Counted from the first letter of the stretch, positions 13,190 to 25,135 are shown. The stretch: DNA of 64,000 bases from Calliopsis andreniformis (GCF_051401765.1 NC_135071.1:7170961-7234960); one strand, 5' to 3'. Translations and numbers: made by a program. The notes: a model not told the origin generated them from the letters alone.

Positions 13190-13345
13190 CTCTTCGCTAT
13201 CAGCACAGTGGTAAGGAATGCTAATGGCGAAGACCAGGTTGCAACTTGCAATATAGGTATTTTAAATTAAACCTTTTTCAGGTATCCTCAATGGCAGTAC
13301 AGTAGTATGAGATGCACATGGGGAGGTCAAGGTTGTAGCATAGAG
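13190..13345 (+). repeat. Two tandem tRNA-like (SINE-like) relics
   Basis: Two adjacent 60-70-base segments share an A-box-like word followed about 30 bases later by a B-box-like word. The first has CAGTGGTAAGG then AGGTTGCAAC. The second, at about 13285-13340, has CAGTAGTATGAG then AAGGTTGTAGC. Neither folds as an intact tRNA by eye and the T-loop GTTCRA is broken in both. They look like decayed tRNA-derived sequence, but chance resemblance is possible. Confidence 0.25.
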
Positions 13346-14624
13346 ACTTAGGAATATGTATTTATACCAGGAGAACTGAAAAGGATTCTTAGATTCCTGA
13401 AGTGAAATCTGAAATACGTGAAAATAAAATTAGTTTTCTAAAGATTATTAAAAGGCAATTTTTAGTTAATATAAGGTTATGCCTTGATATCTTGATTCTC
13501 TTCGCAGTATCCTTAATACTCCCTGTGAGTGAGGTCTTGTGCGTTCCTGTTACACTCGTTATCATAGAAATACACGTAGAAATACATGTAGAGAGTCGAA
13601 AACTATTTTTCTCTCGCTTAATGGTTTATCTAATAGTCAATACACCAATGTCTAATCTAATCGAAACAACTACATTATCTATCTAGCTTTCAAACAGTAT
13701 GTATTCAAAATAAAATCTGGGTATTATTTAAACTAATACAGACTTGCAAGTACACATGTACACACGTTTACATGTAATTTCATCTTAACCCCAATTCAAA
13801 CTGTGCCTCACACCCAAGTCCAATTTATTTATTTTGGAGCGATTAAACAAGAATGAATATCGACCCGCGAAAACACGGATCCCATGACATCTACGGGACA
13901 CGTTGCGTGTTTGGACAGAGGCCGGAGGAGAAAAGCGAAATAATAAACAGGGACCCTCCTAATTCCGTAGGTTCAGACCGCTTGAGGGGTTGACAGTGTG
14001 AGGTACGAGCCACCCCTCGGGGAGCATATGTCACCCGAGCGCGTGTCTTCGATCTAGGCGAGAAAAATGCGAGTCCTCCCCTCTCCTCGCTATCCTCGAA
14101 GTTCCTCGTATTTGCATAACCCATATTTCTTCCTTCATTACCGTTATTATGAGCATTCTGGTATTGTGCCAGAAATATTATGCATCCTACTGGTGTCCCG
14201 TTGACATTTGCATCGCGACAAAGAGAGCATTCACGCCTCTCGATAGCACCCTCGAAATTCTCGAGAGAGGAGACTAAATCCTACGTACCGCTTGTCAGGA
14301 CACATTATAGAATGTTTAGGTGACACGTTTGTCTGTTAGGAACACGCAGTAACTTCCGGTTCTGATTGCGGTGTGAACACCGAAATTAGAGCATGTCGTG
14401 GGTTGTGGCAGCTTCGACTTAGACGTTTGAAGGTAATTGGTGAAGTCTGTCTTTGGTCTGTATTGAGGGCATTTGAGTGTAACTGTGAAGTTGAGAGTAG
14501 TAGACTTTATGCTATTTTTGTGTGCTATTTTTTAAATTCTGAGTGTGATTCTTTGTATGACATCTTGAAAATATGATAACAAATAAGGCGACAAGTTAAA
14601 CAGAAAAAACGGATAATCTGGAAA
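13346..14624. other. Non-coding stretch with a CpG-richer patch
   Basis: 13346-13850 is unremarkable. 13870-14300 is CpG-richer. Frames at 13402-13686 (+) and 13891-14124 (-) carry no known motif. Confidence 0.4.
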
Positions 14625-15015
14625 ATAAAAATCTTCAATTTCTTGAATTTTCAAATATTAAACTTTCGAATCTTCGAAATTATTAAATTTCCGAATTTCA
14701 TTAATATTAAATTTTCGAATATTCAAAGCATTCAAATCTTCAAATTTCCAAATCGTCAGAGTTTAAAGTATTTCAATTTTCTGATTTGCCAATATTTAAA
14801 ATACAAGTTCTGAATTTTTAAAATTTTCAAGTTTTAGAAACTCCGAATTGTGAGATTTTTGAATATTTAAATTACAAACCTGTAACTTTTCAAATTTTCC
14901 AATATTTAAGATACAAATCTACAATTCACGAATACTCCAGCTAAAATCTTTAAACATCCTAACATTTAAAAACTCTCAAGCATCTAAACCATTGAAAGCT
15001 TCAACATTTTCAACC
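14625..15015. repeat. Long degenerate TTCAAAT tract
   Basis: Almost 400 bases of TTTTCAAATATTAAA, TTTCGAATATTCAAAG and CAAATCTTCAAATTTCC words make this one of the longest tracts in the window. Confidence 0.65.
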
Positions 15016-15443
15016 ACTTTTGAAACTGTCCCTGTGCACGTTTCTCGCGCAATTCCGCGGAATTCGAATACATTACGAAGATAATCGCACGGAATGCATG
15101 CTTGGGGCCCAAGGGTAGCTCCACTCGCGCAAACCGCCTATGCCCGTCGGAATGTCTCGCGTACGGGCCAATATATTTGCATGTTTATTCGACCACTCCA
15201 GGGAGCGTAGAAGAGAAAGTAAAATGTGCCCCAACTGGGCGTATTTTCACGAGCACTCTTCTCAAGCACGTGGGCGTCGAGAAAATTGCGTGCGGCTCCC
15301 ATAGACCAATGACGCCATCTTGGATTGTCTGAAGGGTCCTACTGTGCCCTATCCAGGGACCCTATTGACGAGTCTCTCGTTGCAGAATGTCGTTAATATT
15401 GGCAAAATCGTGTTTCATAAATCAGTTTGGCGTTGATGAATCA
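15016..15443. other. CpG-richer patch, no gene assigned
   Basis: This block abruptly follows the AT tract and is much richer in G+C. A 76-codon + frame at 15102-15332 has no recognisable domain. It is bounded on the right by a poly-C run. Confidence 0.3.

Positions 15444-15472
<29 letters not shown>
15444..15472 (+). repeat. 29-base poly-C run
   Basis: An uninterrupted run of 29 cytosines sits in AT-rich surroundings. Such runs are length-unstable and error-prone in sequencing, so the exact length should be treated with caution. Confidence 0.95.
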
Positions 15473-15474
<2 letters not shown>

Positions 15475-16628
15475 TCAATTCGTTAATGTTCCACGGCCCA
15501 TGATGAAATCATTATAACCGAGAGAGGAGGAAACTTTTCTCTTTCACAGATATAGTTACAAAAGTTATTACATTGTACTGACAGTATGAGATTAAAATGA
15601 CCTCAATATGCAATGTTGAACAAAGTGATTATAAAAATTTTGTGAAGGTAGTCCACTCAAACTTGACTTTTCTGGAGAGTACTTGGCATACAATAGATAA
15701 TAGTTAATGAAATTGAACCAAATTCATCGCTTTTGAAGTGATAAAAAGTATGATTTGGCGTTAAATAAAGCTGAACGGTATAAGAATAGATTATTTCATT
15801 AATGTATTCTTCCAAAAATTAATTATTTTGACTGTTACAATATTTAAGTACAATCTTTTATGCTTTGATCCTAAGCCTGGATCCTCTTTAGAACGGAGAT
15901 AATATATTATCAGCGAAATATAAATTTAAGAGGGGGAAGTGCTTCAAAAGCACCTTGTAGGTGAACAATGACTGCTGTAATAAAGTCATTGTGTAGAGGA
16001 GCCCTTGCATTCATCGTCAAGGACTCTATCAGTTGAATTACGATGTTCGAGGCGAATTAATCAATCGTTCGATTGATCAGAGGGCATTCAGTAAGCTTAT
16101 TCACCGATGTGGACCGGGCGTGTCCTTGGAAAACAAGAAGAGAAAAACTGATGAAAAGCGAGAGGGGCATAGAGAAAGAGAAACGGAAGTTGAGTAATCC
16201 ATCATTGAGCTAGCAGAATAGCAACGGTCGATATGCATTAACATATTCATGCGTGACATTATGAAATCCTGTACTCTCTGGACGCATCTGTCTGTCAATT
16301 TCGCCATTAACTACCCTCTCTTACTTTTCCCCCCAATTTTCCCTTTTTCATGGATTATTTGAAAACTGGAGACATTATTTTCATTATGACGTCGAGTTTC
16401 GATAGTTGAGTTTCTGAGATACAAATCTTAAGTTTCAGAAGAGTGAAAAATTTATTTCTATTATCAAATATTTAATTCATATGTCTTATTTGAAAGTTCA
16501 ATATTTATGTAAAAGTATAAATTTACTAAATTTCATATGTTAGATTTGTCAAAATTAAAATTAATTCAAGTTAAACATTTTTACACTTTAGATACATGTA
16601 TATTTACTCTAAACAATCGAAATGTATA
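15473..16628. other. Non-coding stretch, no gene seen
   Basis: There is no exon or bounded element. The minus-strand 68-codon frame at 16101-16307 lacks any known motif. Confidence 0.5.
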
Positions 16629-16740
16629 CAGAGTGAGTCACCTAACACTAGAAACTGAAATATTTTCGAAACTTCATTATATCGAAAAAGTCTTCAGACA
16701 AAAGTCGAATGGTTTTGAGAAGGACATAGTTTGATATGAT
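16629..16740 (+). mobile_element. Solo mariner-like terminal end
   Basis: A TA dinucleotide at 16627-16628 is followed by CAGAGTGAGTCACCTAACA. This closely matches the reverse complement of the right end of the mariner-type element at 51489-52424 (CAGGGTGAGTCACCTAACA, one difference). No partner end was found downstream, so it is a truncated element or a solo end. Confidence 0.5.
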
Positions 16741-17172
16741 TAGGATTTTTGTAAGTAGACATGTAGAGAACTTATTAAGGTCATTTATTACCTTAAACGA
16801 AATTATATATTTTTTAATACATCAATCGATACAGCTCGTCATTCTCTAGAAAAAAGTATTAAGCTATTTATACTGAGGTTTTTAGGCATTGCAGACACTG
16901 CAGACACATCTGGTTAGCAGACCTTCAGAAATCCCTATTTTCTGAGGCTCACAGCAATAAATAGCCTTAGTTGTTCTTGCGACTTCTTCGAAAAATGAAT
17001 TGCAATGTAACGATATTAAGTAATATTCAAATACTTCAGTTCTGAATTATTCAAGTTTTCAATTATTCGAATTTTCTAATTTTTCAATATTCAAGTTCTG
17101 AGAAATTCGCATTTTTGAATATTATACATAAACCTCATCTGGAGAGAAACTGACTATTCTGCATAAAATCAT
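16741..17172. other. Non-coding stretch with a short TTCAAAT tract
   Basis: No gene is seen. A short stretch at about 17035-17115 has the degenerate TTCAAAT texture found elsewhere. Confidence 0.5.
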
Positions 17173-17174
17173 TA

Positions 17175-17391
17175 CAGTAGAACCACCTTAATTATCCGAA
17201 ATACCAAGAGATTCAAACATGGTGCACCCTTTTGATACGTCAGTCATCTTTGGCAGATAACTGATAAATAATTGTTTAAATATTAGTCAATGACCTACTG
17301 AACTCTTATTGTTATTAAATCGAATATCCAAAGATAATTTGAATAACAGAAACTGTGAATAATTGAGATTCGGTTAACGGAAGTTCTAGTG
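17175..17391. mobile_element. Tigger/pogo-like MITE (217 bp)
   Basis: The left end CAGTAGAACCACCTTAATTA follows a TA at 17173-17174. The right end, read inward on the other strand, is CACTAGAACTTCCGTTAACC, preceded on the + strand by matching inverted sequence and followed by TA at 17392-17393. Ends of the CAGTxGAACCxxC type with a TA target are typical of non-autonomous Tigger/pogo elements. It carries no transposase. Divergence between the ends suggests an old copy. Confidence 0.65.
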
Positions 17392-17393
17392 TA

Positions 17394-19254
17394 CTAATAT
17401 CAGTTTGTGAGTTTATATCGAATATCTGATCATTGTCCACGCGCTCACGATTCACGTTATCACATTTATAATAACGGGTGCGCGTGTAAACGGTTAAACA
17501 TTGCGAAAGAAGGTCGAGTGAGCGAGAAAGCGGACGGCAAGCCGGTCTACCTCGACAAGGCAAATCGGCGAGCTTCTAAAACGAACTGCGATCTGTCTGC
17601 GACTGACATTTATCGTCGTATCTGTCGATAATCGCGCATTCCTCTTCATCGCGTGCCATAAAGGATCGAATCGCGGGGTGTCGCTCCGTAGCCGGTGCTA
17701 TGCAGTCGTCGAGCGTGCAATCAGCTCCAGAAAAAACTATGAGGAAAGTACACGCCCCTATAGTTACCTAGCCGCAATTTACGAAATTTGTAAACTCAAA
17801 TGTATTCAAAATTGTGACTCTGTGGCATCTCATTTGATCAAGCTTAAGTATTTTTAAAATACTTAAAATACTGCTTTAAAATAGATTATATATGTATATA
17901 CATTTATTTGCCCATTCTACGTGCAAGCTTCTACATGACTTACCATTAATATTATTTAATATTTATACACCCACTCAATCAAAAAATTAGTTATACAATA
18001 GCAATTGTTGTCATAATTTTCTATTCTCCTCTTTCCGCCTTGAAATTACGAAACATCCGATATGCAAACAAAAAATGCTCGCTGTTTATCATTTATGAGA
18101 ATTGCAAGTCTCTAGATCTCAATAAAGCGAAGAAAGAGATGGAATATCGTTTTTCTATGCGATAATGACTTAATTTCAGGAATCACGCTGATCATCACGG
18201 ATGCACGGTATACATCGATACGCATAATGCCTGCATCCTGTAACTGCAGAAGAGCTGTCGGCAATTAATTCTTGAATTACGATCAAGTTCTCGATCTGGC
18301 AGATCGTTGGACTTGTTACGGGTGACGTCGATCAAAACAAGCAGCTATAATAACGTCCGTTACGTAGTAAAACTAATCAAAATGAGACTTACGATATAGT
18401 CACATCTATGCTGATCGATTTATCCAATCATTGATACATCCCACTCACGTATGAGTGTATTGGGCTCACAAACTGTAGGTGATTTTAATTCCTATGGACA
18501 GCCAGCAATTCTCAAAACTTTAAAGTAATCTATTTTACAATTTAAAATTTTCAAGTTTACCAATCTACCATTTTTCGATATTTTCGATTTTTTACCTTTC
18601 TAATATTCATATTTCTCACATTCCCAGTTTATGTGGTATATTTGATATTAGAAAATTGTCGAAGAAATCGATAATTTGCGTTCAAAAACTACGTTTCACA
18701 CCCGCAGCTTTGAATTTCAGGCCTCGTTGAGTCGAAACTCAACATGTTCCCATAGGAATCGGGTTTCTGCGGGAGCTGCACGTGTAGGCGTCTCGTGAAG
18801 CAAAAAGATGGGGTCCAATTAAACGAGTTAATTTAATAAACGTCTAGCGACGAGTTAGCTAAGTCGAGCGGACAGTTTTGAACAAAAAAGAAGATTACGC
18901 ACGGCTGAACCGTTTAATAGATTTCTCCATTTCGTTCTGGAAACAATTGGAGCGCGTACGGAACGCCACCGGCTTGTTACGATTCGATAAATCGATCGGG
19001 TCGAGTTGAAGAATTTTATCTTGTGAAAGTTATCGCGCGCACCGTTCAAATTTACTGAACGCGACGTGTTTATCGGTTTCGAGAAAAATCTCGCCGAGGC
19101 ATGAACACCAGCGGCGGTTTCGAGTTCCGATTGAAAAACGACCCTGTGTCTTTACGCTTACAAAAATCGAAATCTTGTTTTTCTATCAGCGTCCATCGAT
19201 AAATTGTGATACATGAAACGTTTAGAAACTGGTGTACCAACACTAAACAGTTTT
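17394..19254. other. Non-coding stretch with two CpG-richer patches
   Basis: CpG-richer patches lie at 17440-17700 and 18690-19110. Frames at 17315-17563 (-), 17407-17631 (+) and 18855-19049 (-) have no recognisable domains. One of these patches could hold an upstream exon of the downstream Rapgap1-like gene, but I cannot point to one. Confidence 0.35.
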
Positions 19255-19595
19255 TATTATATTTTCAAGCAAATTCGAATATTTTAAAATTTCAGCACCT
19301 CCATGCTTAAAAATTTAAATATATTAATGTTTAAAAACGCTTGTATTCGAATATTTCAGAATTTTAGAGTGCAAATTATTAAAATTTAGTGTCAAAAATT
19401 CAAGTACTTCAAGTATTTTACTCGAAAATTTCAATGTTCGAAATTTTAATAATTTTAGGATTTGAGTATTTAAATATTTGAGTTTTTGAAGATTTGAATA
19501 TATACCTAATCGTCTAAACATTTAGACAGGTATTTGAAACTTTACAAATTTAAAAATTTGAAGAGTTCAAAATTTTTGAGCAGCAAAATCCTCAA
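19255..19595. repeat. Degenerate TTCAAAT/ATTTGAA tract of mixed orientation
   Basis: TTTCAAG and TTCGAATATTT words on the + strand give way around 19455 to TTTGAGTATTTAAATATTTGAG words, that is, the opposite strand sense. This mixed orientation inside one tract is unusual among the tracts here. Confidence 0.6.
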
Positions 19596-20151
19596 ATCCT
19601 TACTTCCTTTTAAACGATGATAAGTCAATTTTATCGTTGACGTACAGTGATAGCAAAGTTGCCACTAATCTGAGCCAGGCGAGACTCGAAGACAAACAGC
19701 AAGATGCGATCGTAATCGCTGACTGAAACTGAAAGGCAGCTGCTGTCAGATGCACATTTGTTTCACGAGTTGGACAGTTCAGTCTTCATAGGGGAGCTTC
19801 GAATTAGCTCTTCTTGACTTTTTCAAGAAGGTCGAGGAAAGTCTTTAACGACTCGATGTTCTGAGCCATCTGCTCCTCAAATACTTAACAGTATGGTCCA
19901 CTCTCTGAATTATATGATACATCATAGTGAAGGGCAGTTAACACGGTCGAAAATAGGATGAAAACCGGTTAGACGGCTATTTTTGGGAAAAGAAACATGA
20001 GTTCTAAATGTAGACATTAATTGTGGATAACTGTGCGGATAATTATGAAAGTGGTCTCGGTCAAAATTTAAAGAATGTTGCATTTATTACCTATTTTGCG
20101 ATGTAAATGAATACAATACAATAAACGATAAATTCAACTTTTTTAGAATTT
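19596..20151. other. Non-coding stretch, no gene seen
   Basis: A moderately GC-rich patch at 19640-19880 shows no convincing reading frame. The remainder is AT-rich. Confidence 0.45.
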
Positions 20152-20391
20152 TGGATGGATAAAAAAATACGCAAAAAGTAATTAATTTAGCAAGGGGTGT
20201 CTGTAGATCAAGCAATCTGCTTTATCGAGTCACTGAGAAAGATGCACTTGCTTCTGAGGTTCGAAAAAGAGATCTGATTCGCTCCACAATTTGACAACGT
20301 TGCTTGAAATACGCATTTAGCGTTGGGTCCCTGCAGGGTCATGTGCCAGCCGCTTGGCACGCCCAGGACTCAACCCTCGAAAGTCGCACTG
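20152..20391 (+). mobile_element. R1 MITE, truncated copy C
   Basis: This segment is about 80 percent similar by eye to the end of the R1 copies at 27979-31763 and 50467-51170 (reverse strand). Shared words include GTTGCTTGAAATACGCAT and GCGTTGGGTCCCTG. It retains the terminal inverted repeat ending GACTCAACCCTCGAAAGTCGCACTG followed by TA at 20392-20393, and is truncated at its left side. It ends only 160 bases upstream of the coding exon at 20552. Confidence 0.65.
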
Positions 20392-20551
20392 TAAATGATC
20401 TAATTGAAATTCTACATGTTCATTCTATAGATAGTTCTGTATGAAATAAGTATTTAAGAACACACTATTTTATACAATTAAACATGTTTTTGATGTTAAC
20501 GACGTCACTATGTTTAAAACATTTTTTAATGAAAAATTTTAATTATTTCAG

Positions 20552-20657
20552 GAGACAGCAGCTCGAGCAATCTGTCTACTGCGAGTCTGAATCCCGACGT
20601 GTCGCTGTTGAAGATGAAAGGCAAGATGTTCAGGGTGGCAACCAGGAGAAAATTAAG
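20552..20657 (+). CDS. Rap1 GAP upstream exon (partial gene)
   Basis: Internal coding exon of 106 bases bounded by an acceptor (TTATTTCAG) and a strong donor (GTAAGA). It lies 305 bases upstream of the GoLoco exon and would be spliced directly to it. Two frames are open across the whole exon. Frame A ends in phase 0 as ...NQEKIK and joins the GoLoco exon through its first acceptor AG. Frame B reads SSSSNLSTASLNPDVS then KMKGKMFRVATRRK, and joins the same GoLoco frame only if the second AG, 2 bases further on, is used. Frame B has the more gene-like codon choice and composition (Ser-rich, then a basic patch). Frame A fits the stronger CAG acceptor. I cannot decide between them from sequence alone. 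It is expected to encode part of the variable N-terminal leader before GoLoco, a region poorly conserved in this family. Confidence 0.6.
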
Positions 20658-20962
20658 GTAAGAGACTTGCATCACTATGCGAGATTAAAATAGCGTGCTT
20701 TTTTAGTTTCTGGAAGTATGAGTTAGATCTAACCACAAAACAATGTATATTTTTTTAGTCTAAATCATATAAATCTAATTTTATTAATAATATATTCTGC
20801 TAACAGTTATTTTAGAGAAATAATGTCAGCAGTTGACAATAGACTTACTTTAATGCACTCTAGAAAGAACCATTTCACTATCTCAGAGCCCTGTGAACAT
20901 TTCAAGAAATTTTCAAAGTCGAATTGAATGAAATATTTAAATTAATTATTTTCTTATTGCAG
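20658..20962 (+). other. Intron between the two Rap1 GAP exons
   Basis: A 305-base AT-rich intron with GTAAGA donor and TTTTCTTATTGCAG acceptor. Its 3' end is CAGAG, so either of two AGs could be used. No element lies inside it. Confidence 0.6.
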
Positions 20963-21055
20963 AGTACAACTCAAGACTTGTTCGAACTTCTTGAAAGGGT
21001 GCAAAGCTCGCGACTGGATGATCAACGATGCGTCCTGCCGCCATACTTCTCCCAG
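20963..21055 (+). CDS. Rap1 GTPase-activating protein, GoLoco-motif exon
   Basis: A 31-codon internal exon. It is bounded on the left by TTCTTATTGCAG and on the right by GTAAGT, and ends in phase 0. The peptide has the core DLFELLERVQSSRLDDQRC followed by a Pro-rich VLPPYFSQ tail. This fits the GoLoco (GPR) signature, in which an acidic/hydrophobic helix is followed by (S/G)xR(M/L)(D/E)(D/E)QR. The Arg of the final D-Q-R triad contacts the nucleotide of GDP-bound G-alpha-i/o. The closest family I recognise is Rap1GAP (Drosophila Rapgap1), where a single GoLoco sits just N-terminal of the RapGAP domain and links G-alpha-i/o to Rap1 inactivation. Pins/LGN/Rgs-type GoLoco proteins are the alternative. 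The single motif and the Cys-Pro-rich tail favour Rap1GAP. The catalytic domain is not in the window. A second AG immediately after the acceptor (CAGAG) creates a 2-base tandem acceptor. Confidence 0.85.
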
Positions 21056-21180
21056 GTAAGTAATATATTCAAAAATGTGAATTTTTCAATCAACAGACAG
21101 CACACCCAAGCCTTTACTGCATTCAATTCTTCAATTTCTACCAATCTCCATAAGTGTTCGACTAGTTAACATTTACAATA

Positions 21181-21922
21181 GACCCCTCATGATGCGGCTT
21201 CGTATAACACGACAAAAAAATTGCAATCAATACTCATAGAACACTATAAACACCCCCGTATAATGGATTAAAAATAAATTTAATATGTTGATACAGTTTT
21301 TGACATTCTGTTTAGAAACACAATAGAGATCAGAGATTATATTAAAAAATGAAAATGCACATTTAAGGAGGTCACAGAAAAATATTTTTACTTAATGTTA
21401 AACCAAAGTAAAAATTAACACTCTACGTATAGTGTTTTGTGACTGTGAAGTCACATACTAAAATATCGATCTTATTTCATTTTTAGGCCACTAGGTCTTC
21501 TTTCTATATTATTTTTTATGAAATTAAATTATACATATATACATCAGTATAAAGATATTTGACTCCATTGTAAGTTCAAAGCTGTAAGTCGTTTTTAAAA
21601 AAATAAAAGGTTTCAAATTTGAAGATTGATTGTTAATTTATATCTAGAGGTCAATATTTGCTAGTTCCACATTGCATAATCTTTTTTTATTTGATACCAA
21701 AAATTTGATTTACAAGGAGTCAAAATTAAACTACTGTTTCACTAAATTAAAAAAGTGCGTAACATTTATTTACTCTCACTATCGACAAATGAAATCCATG
21801 AACAGTGTCTTACTAATAGTGTATAACTTGCAACTGAAATAGTGTATAATATAATAGTTCGTATAACATGGTTTCCTGTAATACAGAACATATCCCTTGC
21901 GTTGTGCGAGGGGGATTCACTG
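21181..21922. mobile_element. Possible pogo-like element remnant
   Basis: The right end reads GGGGGATTCACTG followed by TA (21923-21924). Read inward on the minus strand this is CAGTGAATCCCCCTCGC, a plausible pogo/Tigger-type terminus. The left end after TA at 21179-21180 (GACCCCTCATGATGCGGCTTCGTATAACAC) is only a weak partner. GTATAAC-type words recur near both ends. There is no transposase. The boundaries, especially the left one, are uncertain. Confidence 0.35.
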
Positions 21923-21924
21923 TA

Positions 21925-24649
21925 CCGTGTGTAAAACACCCATAGGCATCAACTGTTTAGTATACTCAAGAAATAAACTTACAGAATATCCGCAGAGACT
22001 ACGCGAAAAGCAAATCACCCTCCGGGATAAACCAGTTTCGCGTTTAAATTCAATTTGAATTCGTGCGTTCGATTCAGTTCACGCGGCGTCTCAATCTGCC
22101 TATCGCGAATTACTCGATGACAAATGAACGTCATCCACTGTGCGTGTAGCAAAAAGCGTCAGAACGAATCGTTTCGACACGCACCGTTTGAATCTCAATT
22201 GAGATCCTTCTCTCGGCATTTATCAAATTTTCGGTTCGCCGACTCTGAGGGAAGGAATCGTGCCAGTCATGTACATACTTACTAAAGTGCTTTAAGCCGA
22301 GGGTGACACGATCGGAAGTTGTCGTAGGATTCATTTATACTTCTTTCTGTCACCCGTCAGACGATGGTCGATTTTATTTTATGTCACGGATACCACAAAT
22401 GTGTGTTGTTGAAACTATAGTGTCATTTTGAGATAGATATTTTGAACAAAAAATTAGATAGACATCATTTGAAGCGTTAGAAAAGATAGTTTGGTAAATT
22501 ATTATTTAAACAATTAGTGCAAAAATTGTACACTTCTATGAAATTTTTGGTTCGATTTTAGACATTGGAACGAGACTACTTCAAAAGCTATATTTCTTTA
22601 TTATAACTAAATAAAAAATATATTCAAATATTTTTGTCGAACTTAACATTATAGGTTACTACATAACATAAAAAATGACTACATTTTTTAATAGCGCTTA
22701 TTCTGTTTTTAAATGAATATTAAGAGCACACAATAAAAAGAACCATGGAAAATGGAATTAAACAGGTTACATTTAACATAACCTAATTGAATTCAAAAAA
22801 TATTTAATCGATTGATTAAACTTGTAATATCGATTTTAAATCTGATGGAATAACGTTGGAGTAATATCGAATTATTTTGACCGTGTGAACACTTTTTATG
22901 TTTAAGACAAAAATATGGTATACACATCTTTCCTTCCTCTACATTATCTGATGCCTAACCGTGGTGGATATAAACATGTGTGTAACACGTGGTGACGGTA
23001 CCGTGAGAAACTTGAATTCGCGAACGTTTGTCATATAGGACCTTTGAAAAAAGTGTTTCATAGAACTTGCTAGTTATCGGTATAGTAGATTTCTTGTTTG
23101 TCTAGGAAGAAAGAATCAATTGAAGGTAAGACTGACCGGTAAAGGTAAGTTACCGACAGTAGGAAATACCTGATCGGTCAGTTTGGAATCTTCTTTACTA
23201 ACTGCCATAAATTCAGGAGTCTAATCTACTCTTTAAGCAACTTGTTTGAGAATGATTCTATATTAGTAATTAAGCAATGTATTGGATATTATCATACACT
23301 TGTATCCGTGACGTATTTAAATATTATATTTTTAAAAAATGGGATTACCATTCAAGATTTTCTTGAAATTAATAACTTTTATAAACATTTACAGGTAAAG
23401 TTGCAAGTAAATTTTCCATTATACACAAAGTGGCATATTTGTCAATTGTCTGTCTGAAGTTTTGACATTAAATATTGTTTATAGAAATTATACATTGATT
23501 ACACTTTTACTCTTTTTGAATTTTCAACATGTTACAGGACAGACTGTATTAAAGGTATCAAACTTTAATACGAAAAGAATTGATATATAATTTTTGTCCT
23601 TTATATTTTCATACGTTCAATTATACTGTAGCATACTTTACTTTTTACATCTTCTTATTACACCTAACATAACAATATTGATAGGCGCAAAAAAAAGACA
23701 AAAACAACTTAAACAGCCACAATCCTACAAATTAACAAAAATTAGCGACCTAGCATAAAAAAAGCAATAAGAGTCTTAAAAATAAAATTATTCTAACCAA
23801 AAAAACGAAGCATATCGAACAAGTTTTAGCTATTTCTAATACTGTGTTTAATCCTAAAAAATCCTAGCGAAAGTTTGCTTAAAGGATAACTATTTCGAAT
23901 TGAATCTTATTTTAATTCCTACAAGTACATATAAAACTGTTAAAATGCTATGTACATACATTAAAAAGAAATAGTACGACCCAAAAATATAATACTATAT
24001 TTTATTTATTTATAATCTATATTTAATTCGAATTTTTTCCTTCCCATTTTACGGAAACAACAGACTTCTTAACTAAAAAGTTGTGAATACGGACCGATAG
24101 TGGTAAAATAAGGTGCATATGTGATCCTCAGGATGTAAGGGGGAGGAGCTCGCTTCCGGTCGGACAGGTACGCGCACCGGAAGTGTCGGTTGAGCCGGTA
24201 CGGTCGAGGTCTCGCCATGACGCAATTTAACCGAACAGCCGGGAAGATTTTCTGAATTCTGTCCTGCTCATTTCCCGTGAAGATCGGAGATTTGTGTTTG
24301 ACGACGTTCGTCATGCGCAACGGGTTATTGTACCGTCCGGGCGTTCGTTTTACGTGAGAATAACCTCGAAAGCCGCGCAAAACGCAAGTCGATCTTGACA
24401 TCGTTCGAGTAGATTGTGAAATCGTTATCGTGCTTCGTAAGACAATTGAAGCGCTGCTGTAGAAAGTAGTATAAGTGGAAAATTGAAAAAACTTTGGCAC
24501 GTATACTACTTTCCATAAGAATACTTCATTTACAGATTGAAAATATTGCAGATATGTTCTGTTATAATGGGAATTTTCTTGAGTTATGCCTACATATGAT
24601 ATCTCCTCCACTTTCTTTGGGGTTTTCCAAAGAAACGAACTCTAACTTG
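21925..24649. other. Probable intron, no exon seen
   Basis: Mostly AT-rich. CpG-richer patches occur at 21990-22350 and 24110-24420. The second contains the window's longest frame (180 codons, minus strand 24069-24611), but the translation has no recognisable domain and low-complexity ends, so I do not call it. A stretch at about 21947-22003 is loosely similar to 32040-32097. Confidence 0.45.
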
Positions 24650-25135
24650 AAAAGTTTTAAACGTTTGAAATAGGAATCTTTCATTTTTTAGTATTTCAAA
24701 TTTTCGAGCTTTTTAACTTTTAAAGCTCAAGTTTCTGAATTTTCACATTTGTATGCTGATAGGGCTTCCAATCTGAAAACAAACATTTTTGAGTTTTCAA
24801 GTTTCTAACTCTTTGAATTTTGACGTATTTATGTATTAACATTTTTAATATTCTGAATATTAAAATTTTCAAACATTCCAATATTACAAATTTTAAATAT
24901 TTCGATATTTGTAATAAAATTTACAATTTTTAAATATGTAAAATATAAATTTTCAAGTTAAAAAATCTATCTTTTAACATTTCAATATTTTTAATTTTTA
25001 AATGTTTCAGTTTTCCAATTTTCATATATTAAAATTTTCAGATTTCTAAATATTTAAGTTACTGAGCATACCAACATTTAAAATTTTTAATATTTCAATA
25101 CTTAAATATTAAAGTTCTCCAATCAAGTAAATTAA
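24650..25135. repeat. Long degenerate TTCAAAT tract
   Basis: About 480 bases of TTTCAAATTTTCGAG, TTTTCAAACATTCC and AATTTTCAGATTTCTAAATATTT words, the longest tract of this class in the window. It ends roughly 1 kb before the CpG-rich block at 26190. Confidence 0.65.

Noticed and set aside
24069..24611. Longest open frame in the window (180 codons, minus strand)
   Set aside because: No recognisable domain, unusual residue composition at both ends, no splice signals that would place it in a gene, and it overlaps a CpG-rich patch where long chance frames are expected.
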